Shown here: positions 26,801 through 34,792 of the stretch, piece after piece
Layout: the number at the start of each line of letters is the position of its first letter
Position numbering within the stretch: the stretch's first letter is position 1
From: DATJPR01 sp963811705
GTDB lineage: Bacteria; Bacteroidota; Ignavibacteria; UBA10030; UBA6906
Reading direction: 5' to 3'
DNA length: 64,000 bases
NCBI GenBank assembly: GCA_963811705.1
Contig: CAWESL010000005.1
Span: 177,194 to 241,193, forward strand
Program-made: the position numbers and the translations under genes
Notes under the pieces: generated by a model
Seen by the model: only the letters and a program-made list of their open reading frames with translations
The model's database searches: none
Told to the model about the DNA's origin: nothing

Positions 26801-27467
26801 GCCCACCTTCCTTCCAGAGCAATCCTCTCAATTGTTTTCCAATTTCGCCGTAGAAGGTCCTCACGGAGGCAAGGAAAGTCGAGTCCAGGACCCGTGTCGG
26901 GCCCTTGGCCATGAGCCAGTCAGGGAACCCGCCGTTTCGAACTTCCCCATGAGACCATGGACCGATTCGCGGATAGACGTAGAGTCCATGTCTCCCACAC
27001 AGCTCAACAAACCTGCGCAGGTCGCGCTGTCCGGACCAATCGAATCTTCCCTCGATTTCTTCATGATGGATCCAGAAAATATAGGTGGAGACGATCTGGA
27101 CCCCACCCGCTTTCATCTTGAGGATTTCCTGCTCCCAATACTTTTGCGGATATCGACTGAAGTGAAATTCCCCCATCACCGGAAGCCACGGTTTGCCGTC
27201 AAGGACAAGGTACCGGCTATTCACGCTGAGGGTGCTGCCGTCGGGTGACATTCCGGCGCGTTCGCTCCCCATTGCAAGATAGTCGGACTCCGGCCCCGCC
27301 GCCTGCCGGGTGGCATCAATGGTGAAGACCTTCGTTGCGGGTCCCGACGCCTGCGCAAAGCCCTGCGCGCCACTGACAAGGAATACCAGGATGCAGACCG
27401 CAGCGAACGATCGACAAGGGCGCATTGCAATCGGATTCGTCATGGGTCTGTTTGAATTATCGTTCAT
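23847..27467 (-). CDS. Bifunctional GH35 beta-galactosidase - GH53 endo-galactanase fusion
   Basis: A 1206-residue exported protein with two catalytic modules. After a signal peptide (hydrophobic segment about 18-34) comes a GH35 barrel (about 70-430) with VMGEFHFSRYP, acid/base Glu in GIQIENEYG (about 227) and nucleophile Glu in TAELGGG (about 337). Beta-rich accessory domains follow (about 430-850). A full GH53 module starts at LLGADISFLAAAG (about 857), with FHFSDTWADPQHQ, acid/base in QIGNEI (about 997) and nucleophile in VAETGY (about 1118). There is no C-terminal sorting domain, unlike the GH53 enzyme next to it, so it may stay in the periplasm. The one enzyme could both cut galactan and release galactose. 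An in-frame GTG at 27488 is the alternative start. Confidence 0.9.
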   Translation of the reverse strand: MNDNSNRPMTNPIAMRPCRSFAAVCILVFLVSGAQGFAQASGPATKVFTIDATRQAAGPESDYLAMGSERAGMSPDGSTLSVNSRYLVLDGKPWLPVMGEFHFSRYPQKYWEQEILKMKAGGVQIVSTYIFWIHHEEIEGRFDWSGQRDLRRFVELCGRHGLYVYPRIGPWSHGEVRNGGFPDWLMAKGPTRVLDSTFLASVRTFYGEIGKQLRGLLWKEGGPVVGIQIENEYGDRSANAGEAYLLKLKSIAMDAGLDVPLYTITGWDNAVIPPHAFVPVYGGYPDEPWSGSIHELQPDPQGVFQFHIGTPVGTAGIMQGAIPPAEVVGHTRYPRFTAELGGGMEDTYHRRVVVSSGDIAAMALSTLGSGVNLLGYYMFHGGTNPDGKFTTLQESQATGYPNDVPVKSYDFQAPLDEFGRMNRSFRELKALHLFIEEFGSDLATMTAILPDIIPSGPRDTTTLRVSARTRGDRGYLFFNNYLRHYPLADQHDIQVRLKLPSETIDIPGAPVSIPSQSSFFWPVNFEMEGAILKYATAQPLTRIWDGRRSCYFFVASPGRRSEFVFDATTIDTLRSTSGTVARDKRRIAIRGVLPSTAGAITIKTNSGRSVLIVLLSEKEAENTWKLRLNGREHVLLTPADVFAAGDRIHLRSRDTRSFEISMYPRVHGPVAADVPLRMTDFDGMFNHYVASVEPTTIPVGLKKIRDPRPVPPVKMGKFITWRNCAVATAPDDSTLTRAGVWNVILPKTIPAGLSDMFLNITYAGDIARLSDNNRLLCDNFYNGRTWEVGLKQLGAEALAKGLALSILPLRKDAPVYIPGAMWPAFNGATQIASVKSLTLSPEYEVILTVGKKGPTHPPNVLLGADISFLAAAGRGRYALMPTYQENGKPSDELTILSNHGWKAFRLRVFVSPVRDAPDNSLENTIALARRIKTSGALLSLDFHFSDTWADPQHQDIPLAWRGLRFDALEKRVETYARDVITRLKQAGAMPDWVQIGNEITRGTLWPMAQVQIPGSNRYNPPEPYDEARQWDHLTRIIKAATRGVKDAAGDTPPRIVIHIDQGGNWPVTKWFFDHLEAAGVDYDIIAESFYPEWHHGTLEGLRSNMIECANRYNKEFLVAETGYDSSRVENNEDMLWPVTAQGRLQFIADLLQTVEHSPNGIGVLYWAPERGVWNDDGSPGPTVFVLDSLESLARRPESHVPSAIAP

Positions 27468-27551
27468 CGGAATCTCGCCGTTCTCCACGGCCGTTCATGA
27501 AGCGATCAATGCTGCTCCTCAGAACCAGGTGCGGGCGGCAACAGCGTCCGC

Positions 27552-27577
27552 GCCTGCAGCCGCAAATGGCTGCAGGC
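27552..27577. terminator. Hairpin between beta-helix gene and GH35-GH53 gene
   Basis: GCCTGCAGCC and GGCTGCAGGC are perfect 10-base arms around a 6-base loop, 15 bases past the stop of the beta-helix gene. No T tract follows on the minus strand, so it may slow transcription or protect mRNA ends rather than act as a classical terminator. Confidence 0.5.
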
Positions 27578-27591
27578 ACGGAGCGTTCCAG

Positions 27592-29322
27592 TTACTTCAT
27601 CAGGAGCATTTTCATTGTCGTTATGTTCTCTCCGGCGGTGAGGCGATAGAAGTATGCTCCGCTGGCGAGACTGTGGGCATCAAACGTCACAAAATGGGGA
27701 CCCGCAGCGAACGTTCCTTTCGCCAGGGTCGTCACGACTTGACCAAGGGTATTGAAAACGACCAACTCAACATTACTCGATCGTGACAGGGTGAAAGAAA
27801 TCTCGGTCGTCGGGTTGAAAGGATTCGGATAATTCTGGCTCAGGGTGAATTGGAGCGGCGTCCCGGTGATCGTCGGATTGACGCTGGTTGGACGCCATTG
27901 CGCCAACTGCGACGGGAACCAGTTCAGATCACCCAGTGCAAATCCGTCACTTCCTGCTGATTGCAGGGTGGTGTTGGAGTAGGCCAGGTTCTCAGGAACG
28001 GGGTATCCCTGGGTCGTCATCCAATTGCTCGCCACGCCATCCCATGTCGGCGGATCAAAGAGCTGGTAGACGTAGGGGCGGAGACCCTTTCCCGCCTGAT
28101 TGTTGTGCCAGAGGGTATCGACGAACACGGCCATCCTGCTTCCAGCCGTCTGCACAAGCGCGGCGTTGAATCCCGGATCGACGCTGTCGTTGTTGGCCAC
28201 ATTGATGAACGGCCACGCGGTCTTGTCTGTCAGCATGCCGGGCTGAGAATTGATGAAATCCGGCGGGCGCAGCGGCGTGATGCTTGCGATCCCGGCGGAA
28301 TTGAGAGCCTCCCATTTCGAAACGATTTGTTGCGGCCAGAAGTACGCATTGTTCGTGATCGTGATATGACGGCTCGCTTCCGTCATGTTGTACGGGGCCG
28401 CCGCCAGGGATCGGAGAGAATCGAGAGGGATGATCGAGGATCCCCAGCTGCCGGGGACGTTGTTGTACCATGACACCGGGTAGGCAGCGGACGAAACGCT
28501 ATAGAATATGTTGTTCTTGATGACGGCGTTGTGCATCTGGTACAAATCGAACGCTCCTCCCTGCCCCGAGAAGAAAATCGTGTTGTGCTGGAAGTCCAGG
28601 AAGGTGCAACCGTACCCCGCTGAGCCCAGGACATATCCGCCGGTGATGAAAAATGTGTTGTTGTAGAACTTCGCGGTATCGCACGGGTAGGTTCCCGGGT
28701 CCACCCAGGCAAATCCCGGATTCTGCGGATTGTCATCCTGGTTGTTTCGGAATTCGCAATTGGTCACGTAGAAGCTGTTGTGATCATGATTCCAGGTATC
28801 AAACAGATTCGGCGTGCCGGCGCCCGAAATATTCTCAAGGATGCAGTGATCGAAGACGAACACATTGTTGTCGCCGGACGGGGCAACAAAGCGACCGGTG
28901 AACGAGATCGTATCGGTCCTCGTCCCCATGAAATACAATCCCCGCAGCGTAAGCGTGTCGTTGCCCTGCGGGCTGAAGAAATTCCCAATCGAGGAATTGT
29001 CCGGAGCGATCGACGGCGCAACGACAGGGGGATGTCCAGTCGTCGGGTTGAGGTAGCCGATGATGGTGACGCTTCCCTTCACTGCGATCGGTGCCGTCAT
29101 CCAATAGACGGTATCGAGAGAGCTCGTGGGTTTCAGCAGGAAGACTGTGTTCGGCTTGACCATCCCTCCCGCCAGCGTGTCGGCATTGATGACATCATTG
29201 AGATTGCCGGGCGGCAACGCCGCGACAAGGACGGTATCGGCCGGCGCCGCGAACATCGTCGATGGCCCCAGTGATAGTGCCAGCATGGCCATCAAGAGGA
29301 AAAACGTAGATGTTGCCTTCAT
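27592..29322 (-). CDS. Secreted right-handed beta-helix protein with type IX-style sorting domain
   Basis: A 576-residue protein with signal peptide (residues 1-25) and a region (about 85-330) of repeating short strands with Asn-ladder phrases (FDHCILENISG, YVTNCEFRNN, FYNNTFFITGG, FQHNTIFFSG, VIKNNIFYSV, ITNNAYFW). This is the pattern of pectate-lyase-like parallel beta-helices. No lyase catalytic set is evident, so it may bind polysaccharide or be a lyase of unknown type. The C-terminus (from about 495) has YPNPFNPTTEISFTL and ends TTMKMLLMK, a sorting domain like that of the GH53 enzyme. AAAGGAGAGA precedes the ATG. It lies between the TonB receptor and the GH35-GH53 gene. Confidence 0.82.
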   Translation of the reverse strand: MKATSTFFLLMAMLALSLGPSTMFAAPADTVLVAALPPGNLNDVINADTLAGGMVKPNTVFLLKPTSSLDTVYWMTAPIAVKGSVTIIGYLNPTTGHPPVVAPSIAPDNSSIGNFFSPQGNDTLTLRGLYFMGTRTDTISFTGRFVAPSGDNNVFVFDHCILENISGAGTPNLFDTWNHDHNSFYVTNCEFRNNQDDNPQNPGFAWVDPGTYPCDTAKFYNNTFFITGGYVLGSAGYGCTFLDFQHNTIFFSGQGGAFDLYQMHNAVIKNNIFYSVSSAAYPVSWYNNVPGSWGSSIIPLDSLRSLAAAPYNMTEASRHITITNNAYFWPQQIVSKWEALNSAGIASITPLRPPDFINSQPGMLTDKTAWPFINVANNDSVDPGFNAALVQTAGSRMAVFVDTLWHNNQAGKGLRPYVYQLFDPPTWDGVASNWMTTQGYPVPENLAYSNTTLQSAGSDGFALGDLNWFPSQLAQWRPTSVNPTITGTPLQFTLSQNYPNPFNPTTEISFTLSRSSNVELVVFNTLGQVVTTLAKGTFAAGPHFVTFDAHSLASGAYFYRLTAGENITTMKMLLMK

Positions 29323-29513
29323 GACATCTCTCCTTTTGTTATAGGGTACGACCTCGGACAGCGTAAATGCGAACTCGTCAAGAGAACGGCGTATCCATCA
29401 CCCGTTGCCGGAGCGATGCTCCCTCCGTGGTGACAATCCGGGCAATGGGCCACCTCACGGGGATGCTTCCTTCATGGTGTTCCTCCTTCCTGTTGTGCAT
29501 GTGAATTGGTTCC

Positions 29514-32500
29514 TTATTCGGGTCTCCATCGCACTCCAAGGTCTGCCGTTAGTCCATAGTTTGATTCCGACGTCGGAAAGCCGGAACCACGGATCAGGTA
29601 CACATCTGCTTCGCTGTTGATGTTGTTCACATCGGCGTACACCTCAAAGCCGTCCCACGGAAGTCCTTGCTTCACCGAAATGTCCCAGCGGAGGTACTTG
29701 TCCTTGTCCGAACGGAGGGAGTTGAAGAAGTTCGTTCCATTATACACTTGCGACTGATAAATCATCGACGCCAGCACGGAGAACTTCCCATAGTCGAAAC
29801 CGAGGGAGAAGTTCACGATGTCGTTGGGTTGCTGAATGAGCCGGTCGGTATACGAGGTATCGACATGGCTGGTGAGGAACGGATAGGTGGTGGCCTGAAC
29901 GGCGAGGTTGTAGGGATATTCGGCGCTGGAGAAAATGTGCGTGTAGTTGATATTCAACACCAGGCCGCTGAAGGGATCCGGGAGATACCAAAAATGCGTC
30001 TGCCATTCGGCTTCAATGCCGTAGACGTCAACACGGTTTGGATTGTTGATGAAGGTCGTGAGCGAGAACGTTTTGGTATAGGCCGGAACTCCAGGATACG
30101 CCGCAGGATTCGCGATGAAGCTCTGTTGACTGAAGAGCTGGTCGTAGATGCGCTTCAGAAAGGGACTGACCGCGAACAGGCCGATGGTATTGTCATGAAC
30201 CGATACCTGAAAATCGTAGTTCTGGGAACGGGCCGGCTTCAACGCGTAGTTGTTCCACACCACAAAGTGTCCGGTGTTGCTGGAGGCATCCATGCGCGGA
30301 ATGATCTGGGAAAAATCAGGATACGCGAGCGTGCTGGTATAGGAAGCACGGAGCGTCAGCCACCCGAGCGGATCATACTTGATGCTCATGTCGGGCAGGA
30401 AATAACCGTGATACTCGTCCTGCGTGACATTCGTGGAGAGGAGCGGTTGAGGATACGGATTCGTGGCGTCCGCATTGCCATCGAAATGTGCCGCCGTATA
30501 GGTGGTCTTCAGTCCCTGGTATCGGAAGCCCGCCATGATTGAGACTTCGGGCCCGATGGTGAAGGTGCCCATAAGGTATTCCGCGCTCCGGAACTCATTC
30601 CCGGTGTAGTCGCTCGCGACGCTCCCATATTGATCCGGAACGTAGCTGGGAACCGGCCCGACGGGCGTGGTGGTTGTCGCGCCGAGGATCTTCATTTCAT
30701 TCATGATCTGATCGAGGACGTCGGCATTGACGGCAGACAACATCGCATAGTCGCCCTTGAGGAACTTCCCGAAGTTCATCGTCGGGTCATAGAGCCCGCG
30801 AATCGGAAACGCAATGTTGCCCGAAGGGTCAAAACTGTAGGGCGCCTGGGTCAGCCACGGGAGGGCCTGAAGAAGCCGCAGGCGGAATCCCGAAGCGTTG
30901 TTCCCGATAAGGCTGCCGAACCCGTCATCAAAATTGTAATACCGGGTGGTATACTTGTACTGCCCTCCCCCTTTCACGGTGGCGGTGACGAGGTCCGACA
31001 ACTGAAAACTTGTTTCGAGATCAATCGACCCCTGCATATCGTCCTGCTTGTTGAAGCTGCTCCAGGTCGAATTTCCCTGCCATTTCATGCCGGCCAGGTT
31101 CACCGAATCCTGTGCCGCCTGTGCAATCTGGATCGGGTTGAGATGGTTCGGAATATTGGTCGTTCCGGCAGAAGCCTGTTCAAAGACCATCCTCCACCCG
31201 CTCGGCGTCCGATTGTCCGAATACGCATTCGAGAGCTTCGCCTGCAGGCGATAGGCCCCGAAGGTTTGCTCATATTCGAGGATGTTGGTGACCACGTTCA
31301 GTTGATTGGTGGAGAGCTGTGTTCCGAACTGGATGTCATTGCCGTAATTGGCAAGATTGTAGGTCTCGTCGTGAGATTCGTTTGTCGACTTGCCGTAACT
31401 CACCAGATTCACCAGCGCAATCTTCCCGCCGACCGTTTGATAGTCCAGTGTCAATGCGCCATCGTATCGACGCTGATCGGTCGGGGAAAACGACAGGTTG
31501 AGACTGCCGAGGGCGATATCATCGGGCTTGTTCTTGTTGAAGATATAGTACGATCCGCCGAGTTGGTTGGATGTCAGGTTCTGCCGTTGGGCAATCCCCT
31601 GCGCAAAGACACCGAAACGATTGTCGAAAAACCGCTGCTCGACGCTCGCCACAAACTTGTAGTCGTGATACGAATTCATCAGATCCTCGTAGGCACCCTG
31701 CGCAAGCAGCGTCACCAACGGGGCTCCCGACGCCGATCCTTTGGCTTCCCGAAGCCCAAAGTTCACCGTGCCGCCCAGCACCGCGGCATCCATATCCGGT
31801 GTGGACGTCTTGTACACTTCGATGCCTTCCAGTGCGTTTGACGAAATCATACTCAGATCCACCGCTCGGCCTCCGGGAGTGTTAGTCGGCGTGGCGTAGA
31901 TCCCCCCCGTCGTGATACTCCCTGCATCGTTTGCCGGAATCGATATTCCATCGATCGTTATCGAGTTGTATTGCGGCGCAAGTCCACGGATCACCACCTG
32001 AGTCGCTTCACCCCCTGACCGGACCAGGGAAACCCCCGGAAGTCTTCCGACGGATTCCGCGGCGTTGGCGTCCGGCAGTTCCTGGATGCGCGCTGACGAA
32101 ACGACATTGACGATGTTCTTGGAACCCAGCTGTTGCGCAATCGCCGTTTGCTGCCCCAGGGCTTGCGCGGTGACGACTACCTCGTTCCCCTGGATGGTCT
32201 GGACCTCCAACCGGAAGTTGAGCACCACAGTTGAATCCGCCGTCGTGGTGATCTCGTGCGTCGAAGTCGAGTAGCCGATCATGGAGGCACGCACGGTCCA
32301 CTTCCCGACAGGGATTGCGCGCAGCGTGTACTTCCCGTCGATATCCGCGACACCTCCCATGGACGTACTCACAAGCACGATGTTTGCGCCCGCGAGGGCC
32401 TCGCCGGTCTTGCTGTCCTGCACCCGTCCTGTGAGCGTTGCGGAACCTTGCGCAGAAGCGGCGTAGCAGGAGAACAGGGACGCAAGAATCAACAGGATGG

Positions 32501-32537
32501 ACACGATGTTGCGCCGGGAAGCGGTATGAAAACGCAT
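29514..32537 (-). CDS. TonB-dependent receptor with CarboxypepD_reg domain
   Basis: A 1007-residue outer-membrane receptor. A signal peptide ends near residue 29 (AASAQ). A carboxypeptidase regulatory-like domain follows (about 30-118: LTGRVQDSKTGEALAGANIVL…DGKYTLRAIPVG). The plug domain is at about 145-265 (ARIQELPDANAAESVGRLPGVSLVR, VVIRGLAPQYNSITIDG). The rest is a 22-strand barrel of alternating aromatic strands ending LGVRWRPE. The long receptor is of the kind used for oligosaccharides. No SusD-like lipoprotein follows it. The context implies galacto-oligosaccharide uptake. AAGGAGGAAATC precedes the ATG at 32537. Confidence 0.93.
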   Translation of the reverse strand: MRFHTASRRNIVSILLILASLFSCYAASAQGSATLTGRVQDSKTGEALAGANIVLVSTSMGGVADIDGKYTLRAIPVGKWTVRASMIGYSTSTHEITTTADSTVVLNFRLEVQTIQGNEVVVTAQALGQQTAIAQQLGSKNIVNVVSSARIQELPDANAAESVGRLPGVSLVRSGGEATQVVIRGLAPQYNSITIDGISIPANDAGSITTGGIYATPTNTPGGRAVDLSMISSNALEGIEVYKTSTPDMDAAVLGGTVNFGLREAKGSASGAPLVTLLAQGAYEDLMNSYHDYKFVASVEQRFFDNRFGVFAQGIAQRQNLTSNQLGGSYYIFNKNKPDDIALGSLNLSFSPTDQRRYDGALTLDYQTVGGKIALVNLVSYGKSTNESHDETYNLANYGNDIQFGTQLSTNQLNVVTNILEYEQTFGAYRLQAKLSNAYSDNRTPSGWRMVFEQASAGTTNIPNHLNPIQIAQAAQDSVNLAGMKWQGNSTWSSFNKQDDMQGSIDLETSFQLSDLVTATVKGGGQYKYTTRYYNFDDGFGSLIGNNASGFRLRLLQALPWLTQAPYSFDPSGNIAFPIRGLYDPTMNFGKFLKGDYAMLSAVNADVLDQIMNEMKILGATTTTPVGPVPSYVPDQYGSVASDYTGNEFRSAEYLMGTFTIGPEVSIMAGFRYQGLKTTYTAAHFDGNADATNPYPQPLLSTNVTQDEYHGYFLPDMSIKYDPLGWLTLRASYTSTLAYPDFSQIIPRMDASSNTGHFVVWNNYALKPARSQNYDFQVSVHDNTIGLFAVSPFLKRIYDQLFSQQSFIANPAAYPGVPAYTKTFSLTTFINNPNRVDVYGIEAEWQTHFWYLPDPFSGLVLNINYTHIFSSAEYPYNLAVQATTYPFLTSHVDTSYTDRLIQQPNDIVNFSLGFDYGKFSVLASMIYQSQVYNGTNFFNSLRSDKDKYLRWDISVKQGLPWDGFEVYADVNNINSEADVYLIRGSGFPTSESNYGLTADLGVRWRPE

Positions 32538-32644
32538 GATTTCCTCCTTGAGAAGATTGGATCGTGAGGCTGATCGTGAAAAGATCGCGGCGTTGACCGG
32601 GGCACGTGTCTCAAAAGAGAGCGGCCGGGGTCCGGGGAGACGGG

Positions 32645-33664
32645 CTACGCCGAACTGCGGACGACAAGATCGGTATCGAGAACGATGGTCCGCTTTTGAT
32701 CGTCACTCCATTTATTGTCGATTGCTTCAATCAAGAGTCTCGTCGCCACCTTCCCCATTTCGAAAGACGGCTGGTTGACGGTAGTAATCGGCGGGTCGAC
32801 AAGACTCGTGATCCAGTTGTTCGAGAATCCTACGAGCGCGATATCCCGCGGAATACGGAGACCGGCCTCTTTGATCTTTTGGTAGGCCCCGATCACCACG
32901 GGATCATTGACGGCGAACACGGCGTCGGGGAATCCGGAATCGGTGAGGAGTCTCGCCATCGACGCATACCCGTCCTCCTCATGCATGCCGCCGTACGGAA
33001 CGAGCTCCTCGGTGACGGCGATGCCTGCCTGTTTCAACGCATCGACGTAGCCTTCGCATCGTTTCCGACAAATGGCAAGGTCCCTCGGTCCGGCAAGATG
33101 CGCGATCCTCTTGTAGCCTTTTTGGACAAGATACCGTACTGCATCGAAGGCACTTTTGTAGTCATCGATGATGACTTTGCTCGCAGGCACGTCATCGCAC
33201 GCGCGGTCGAAAAACACGAGCGGAATCTTTCGCTTGAGGAAGTCCCGGAAATGACCTCCGGTGATCGTCTTCTGGGAAATTGAAACAAGGAGACCCGCGA
33301 CGCGGTGATGCATGAGAAGGTTGGTGTGGACCACTTCACGTTCGAAGCTTTCGTTCGACTGACAGAGGATGATGGTGTATCCCTGTTGGTAGGCAACCTC
33401 TTCGATTCCGCTGATCGCCGACGAGAAGAAATCGTGCTTGATCTCGGGGACGATCACGCCGAGGGTCCGGGTCTGATTGCTCTTCAGGCTCTGCGCGATG
33501 GGGTTGGGAAAGTAGTGCAATCTCTTCGCGAGGCGGCGGACGCGGTCCTTCGTCTCATTTCGCACGTCCGGATGGTCGATCAGCGCACGCGAAACCGTTG
33601 ACGGCGAGATTCCCAATTCTCGCGCGAGGTCGATGATCGTCACGTGTCTTCCTGTATGCTTCAT
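32645..33664 (-). CDS. LacI family transcriptional regulator 2 (galactan locus)
   Basis: A 339-residue LacI protein: HTH VTIIDLARELGISPSTVSRAL, hinge PNPIAQSLKSN, and an effector domain with GVIVPEIKHDFFSSAISGIEE and the C-terminal TTVNQPSFEMGKVATRLLI. It shares long identical stretches with regulator 1. The ATG at 33664 was chosen because the longer frame from 33823 would translate the operator repeats. It lies 107 bases upstream of the TonB receptor on the same strand and is the first gene of the locus, so it probably controls the receptor and the enzymes behind it. Confidence 0.93.
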   Translation of the reverse strand: MKHTGRHVTIIDLARELGISPSTVSRALIDHPDVRNETKDRVRRLAKRLHYFPNPIAQSLKSNQTRTLGVIVPEIKHDFFSSAISGIEEVAYQQGYTIILCQSNESFEREVVHTNLLMHHRVAGLLVSISQKTITGGHFRDFLKRKIPLVFFDRACDDVPASKVIIDDYKSAFDAVRYLVQKGYKRIAHLAGPRDLAICRKRCEGYVDALKQAGIAVTEELVPYGGMHEEDGYASMARLLTDSGFPDAVFAVNDPVVIGAYQKIKEAGLRIPRDIALVGFSNNWITSLVDPPITTVNQPSFEMGKVATRLLIEAIDNKWSDDQKRTIVLDTDLVVRSSA

Positions 33665-33743
33665 GGACGAATCCCGAGGAGACGCACGTTGGTTCGATTG
33701 TTCACAGTGCGAATGGCAGATGCATCTGCAGGCGATCATTCCT

Positions 33744-33779
33744 ACAATCGTTGCCACAATCGTTACCACAATCGTTTGC
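33744..33779. repeat. Three tandem 12-base operator-half-site-like repeats
   Basis: ACAATCGTTGCC, ACAATCGTTACC and ACAATCGTTTGC follow one another without spacer, 80-115 bases upstream of the LacI regulator 2 ATG. Each carries ATCGTT, the half-site seen in reverse in the GCAAACGATTGC operator about 40 bases away. A 12-base period places successive copies on a slowly rotating face of the helix. Cooperative repressor binding is likely but unproven. Confidence 0.6.
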
Positions 33780-33819
33780 AATCTACATTTTCCGAGACAA
33801 ATGTCAATAGAAATCTTAT

Positions 33820-33831
33820 GCAAACGATTGC
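33820..33831. promoter_or_regulatory. LacI-type operator upstream of regulator 2
   Basis: GCAAACGATTGC is a near-perfect palindrome (one mismatch pair) differing by one base from the regulator 1 operator GCAAACGTTTGC. It lies 156 bases before the LacI regulator 2 ATG. The reverse complement of its TGCAAACGATTG core also occurs at 33769-33780. Confidence 0.6.
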
Positions 33832-34090
33832 AATCAGCATTCCGCCTGCCCGATGCTGTTTCCTGAACAATTCCCTTCCGGCATTGGAAAAGACAAAGTA
33901 GAGGAATGAGGAGTCGTCGAGTCTCCTATCGTCCAAGCCACCGGCGTGAGGGGATGTTCTGATGAATTCAGTCGATCAGGAAGTGTCTGTCGGTGGAGGA
34001 TCCGACCTGTGTATGAGGAGGGGGCCGCAGTTCAAGCAGCTCTAATGACCGTTTCTTCAGGAGGGAGTGTAAGTTGCTAAACGCGAGAAG
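33832..34090. other. Intergenic, nothing recognised
   Basis: Together with the operator region this makes a gene-free stretch of about 425 bases between LacI regulator 2 (start 33664) and the small gene ending at 34091. Beyond the operator-like repeats I see no RNA gene, hairpin with T tract, or coding frame worth calling. Confidence 0.5.
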
Positions 34091-34309
34091 CTATTCTCCG
34101 CTGGGACTGTCCTCATGCAGGAGCGTCATGTCCCGCTGAATCAACGTCGCGCCACGCCGCTCCAACTCCTTCCAGGGAATCCCAAGATGTGCCGCAGCAG
34201 CGTCTTTCGCTTCCTCCGGCGTGGAATGCCGCAGATGATCCAGCACGATTCGTCGCTCTCCGTTCTCGATGATTTCCACAGCCCAGACGACGTCATTACG
34301 TGAGTTCAT
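34091..34309 (-). CDS. Small hypothetical protein (72 aa)
   Basis: An acidic, helical soluble protein (MNSRNDVVWAVEIIENGE … LLHEDSPSGE) of unknown family. AAGAGGATTTCG sits just before the ATG, a reasonable ribosome binding site. Its start overlaps the end of the preceding 85-residue frame (stop 34296), which suggests coupled translation. No motif points to a function. Confidence 0.55.
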   Translation of the reverse strand: MNSRNDVVWAVEIIENGERRIVLDHLRHSTPEEAKDAAAAHLGIPWKELERRGATLIQRDMTLLHEDSPSGE

Positions 34310-34553
34310 ACGAAATCCTCTTGCAAAGTCCTTCGACGCTCAATTCGAAACAGCTCCCGTTGTCGGGACAACCAACAATTACTGACAGCGCACGTCTCTG
34401 GTCCGACCTGAAGTCCGCATTCACCGGACGAGCACCACTGCTATCGTTGCCCACAAAGGAGCCCGTCTCCAATCGACAATACGATACTTCGCTCGCGAGC
34501 CCCGACCCATTGAACGTCACTTTGTACGCGGCAGGTGGCTGTTGCCCGTTCAC
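34296..34553 (-). CDS. Small hypothetical protein (85 aa), GTG start
   Basis: An 85-residue frame starting at a GTG at 34553, without clear ribosome binding site. It contains a Cys-rich end (IVGCPDNGSCFELSVEGLCKRI) that could form disulfides or bind metal. The codon choice looks protein-like and it overlaps the 72-residue gene by 14 bases. I do not recognise a family. It could be a chance frame. Confidence 0.4.
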   Translation of the reverse strand: MNGQQPPAAYKVTFNGSGLASEVSYCRLETGSFVGNDSSGARPVNADFRSDQRRALSVIVGCPDNGSCFELSVEGLCKRISYELT

Positions 34554-34792
34554 AAGCCAAGGACATCGTAGATCGCAGGCCGGACAAAACTTTCCGCCGT
34601 CCAGTTCATGTTCTTATCGCCGGTCCACCACCCTTCTCCGGATATTGTTCTCAGCCACGACTCCCCGCAACTCGTGCACAGGATCGCTTCGATCCTTTTT
34701 CAGAACCAGGGGCAATGGCTGCGAAAGGGCCTGATCACAAGGTGCGAGGACGAACGGCAACGAAAAGAAAATGCCCCTCCGAAACAGCGCCA

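Noticed and set aside
29443..29475. A six-codon frame (MKEASP) with a strong AGGAGG site between the TonB receptor and the beta-helix gene
   Set aside because: Too short to support as a gene or leader peptide; no attenuator hairpin follows.
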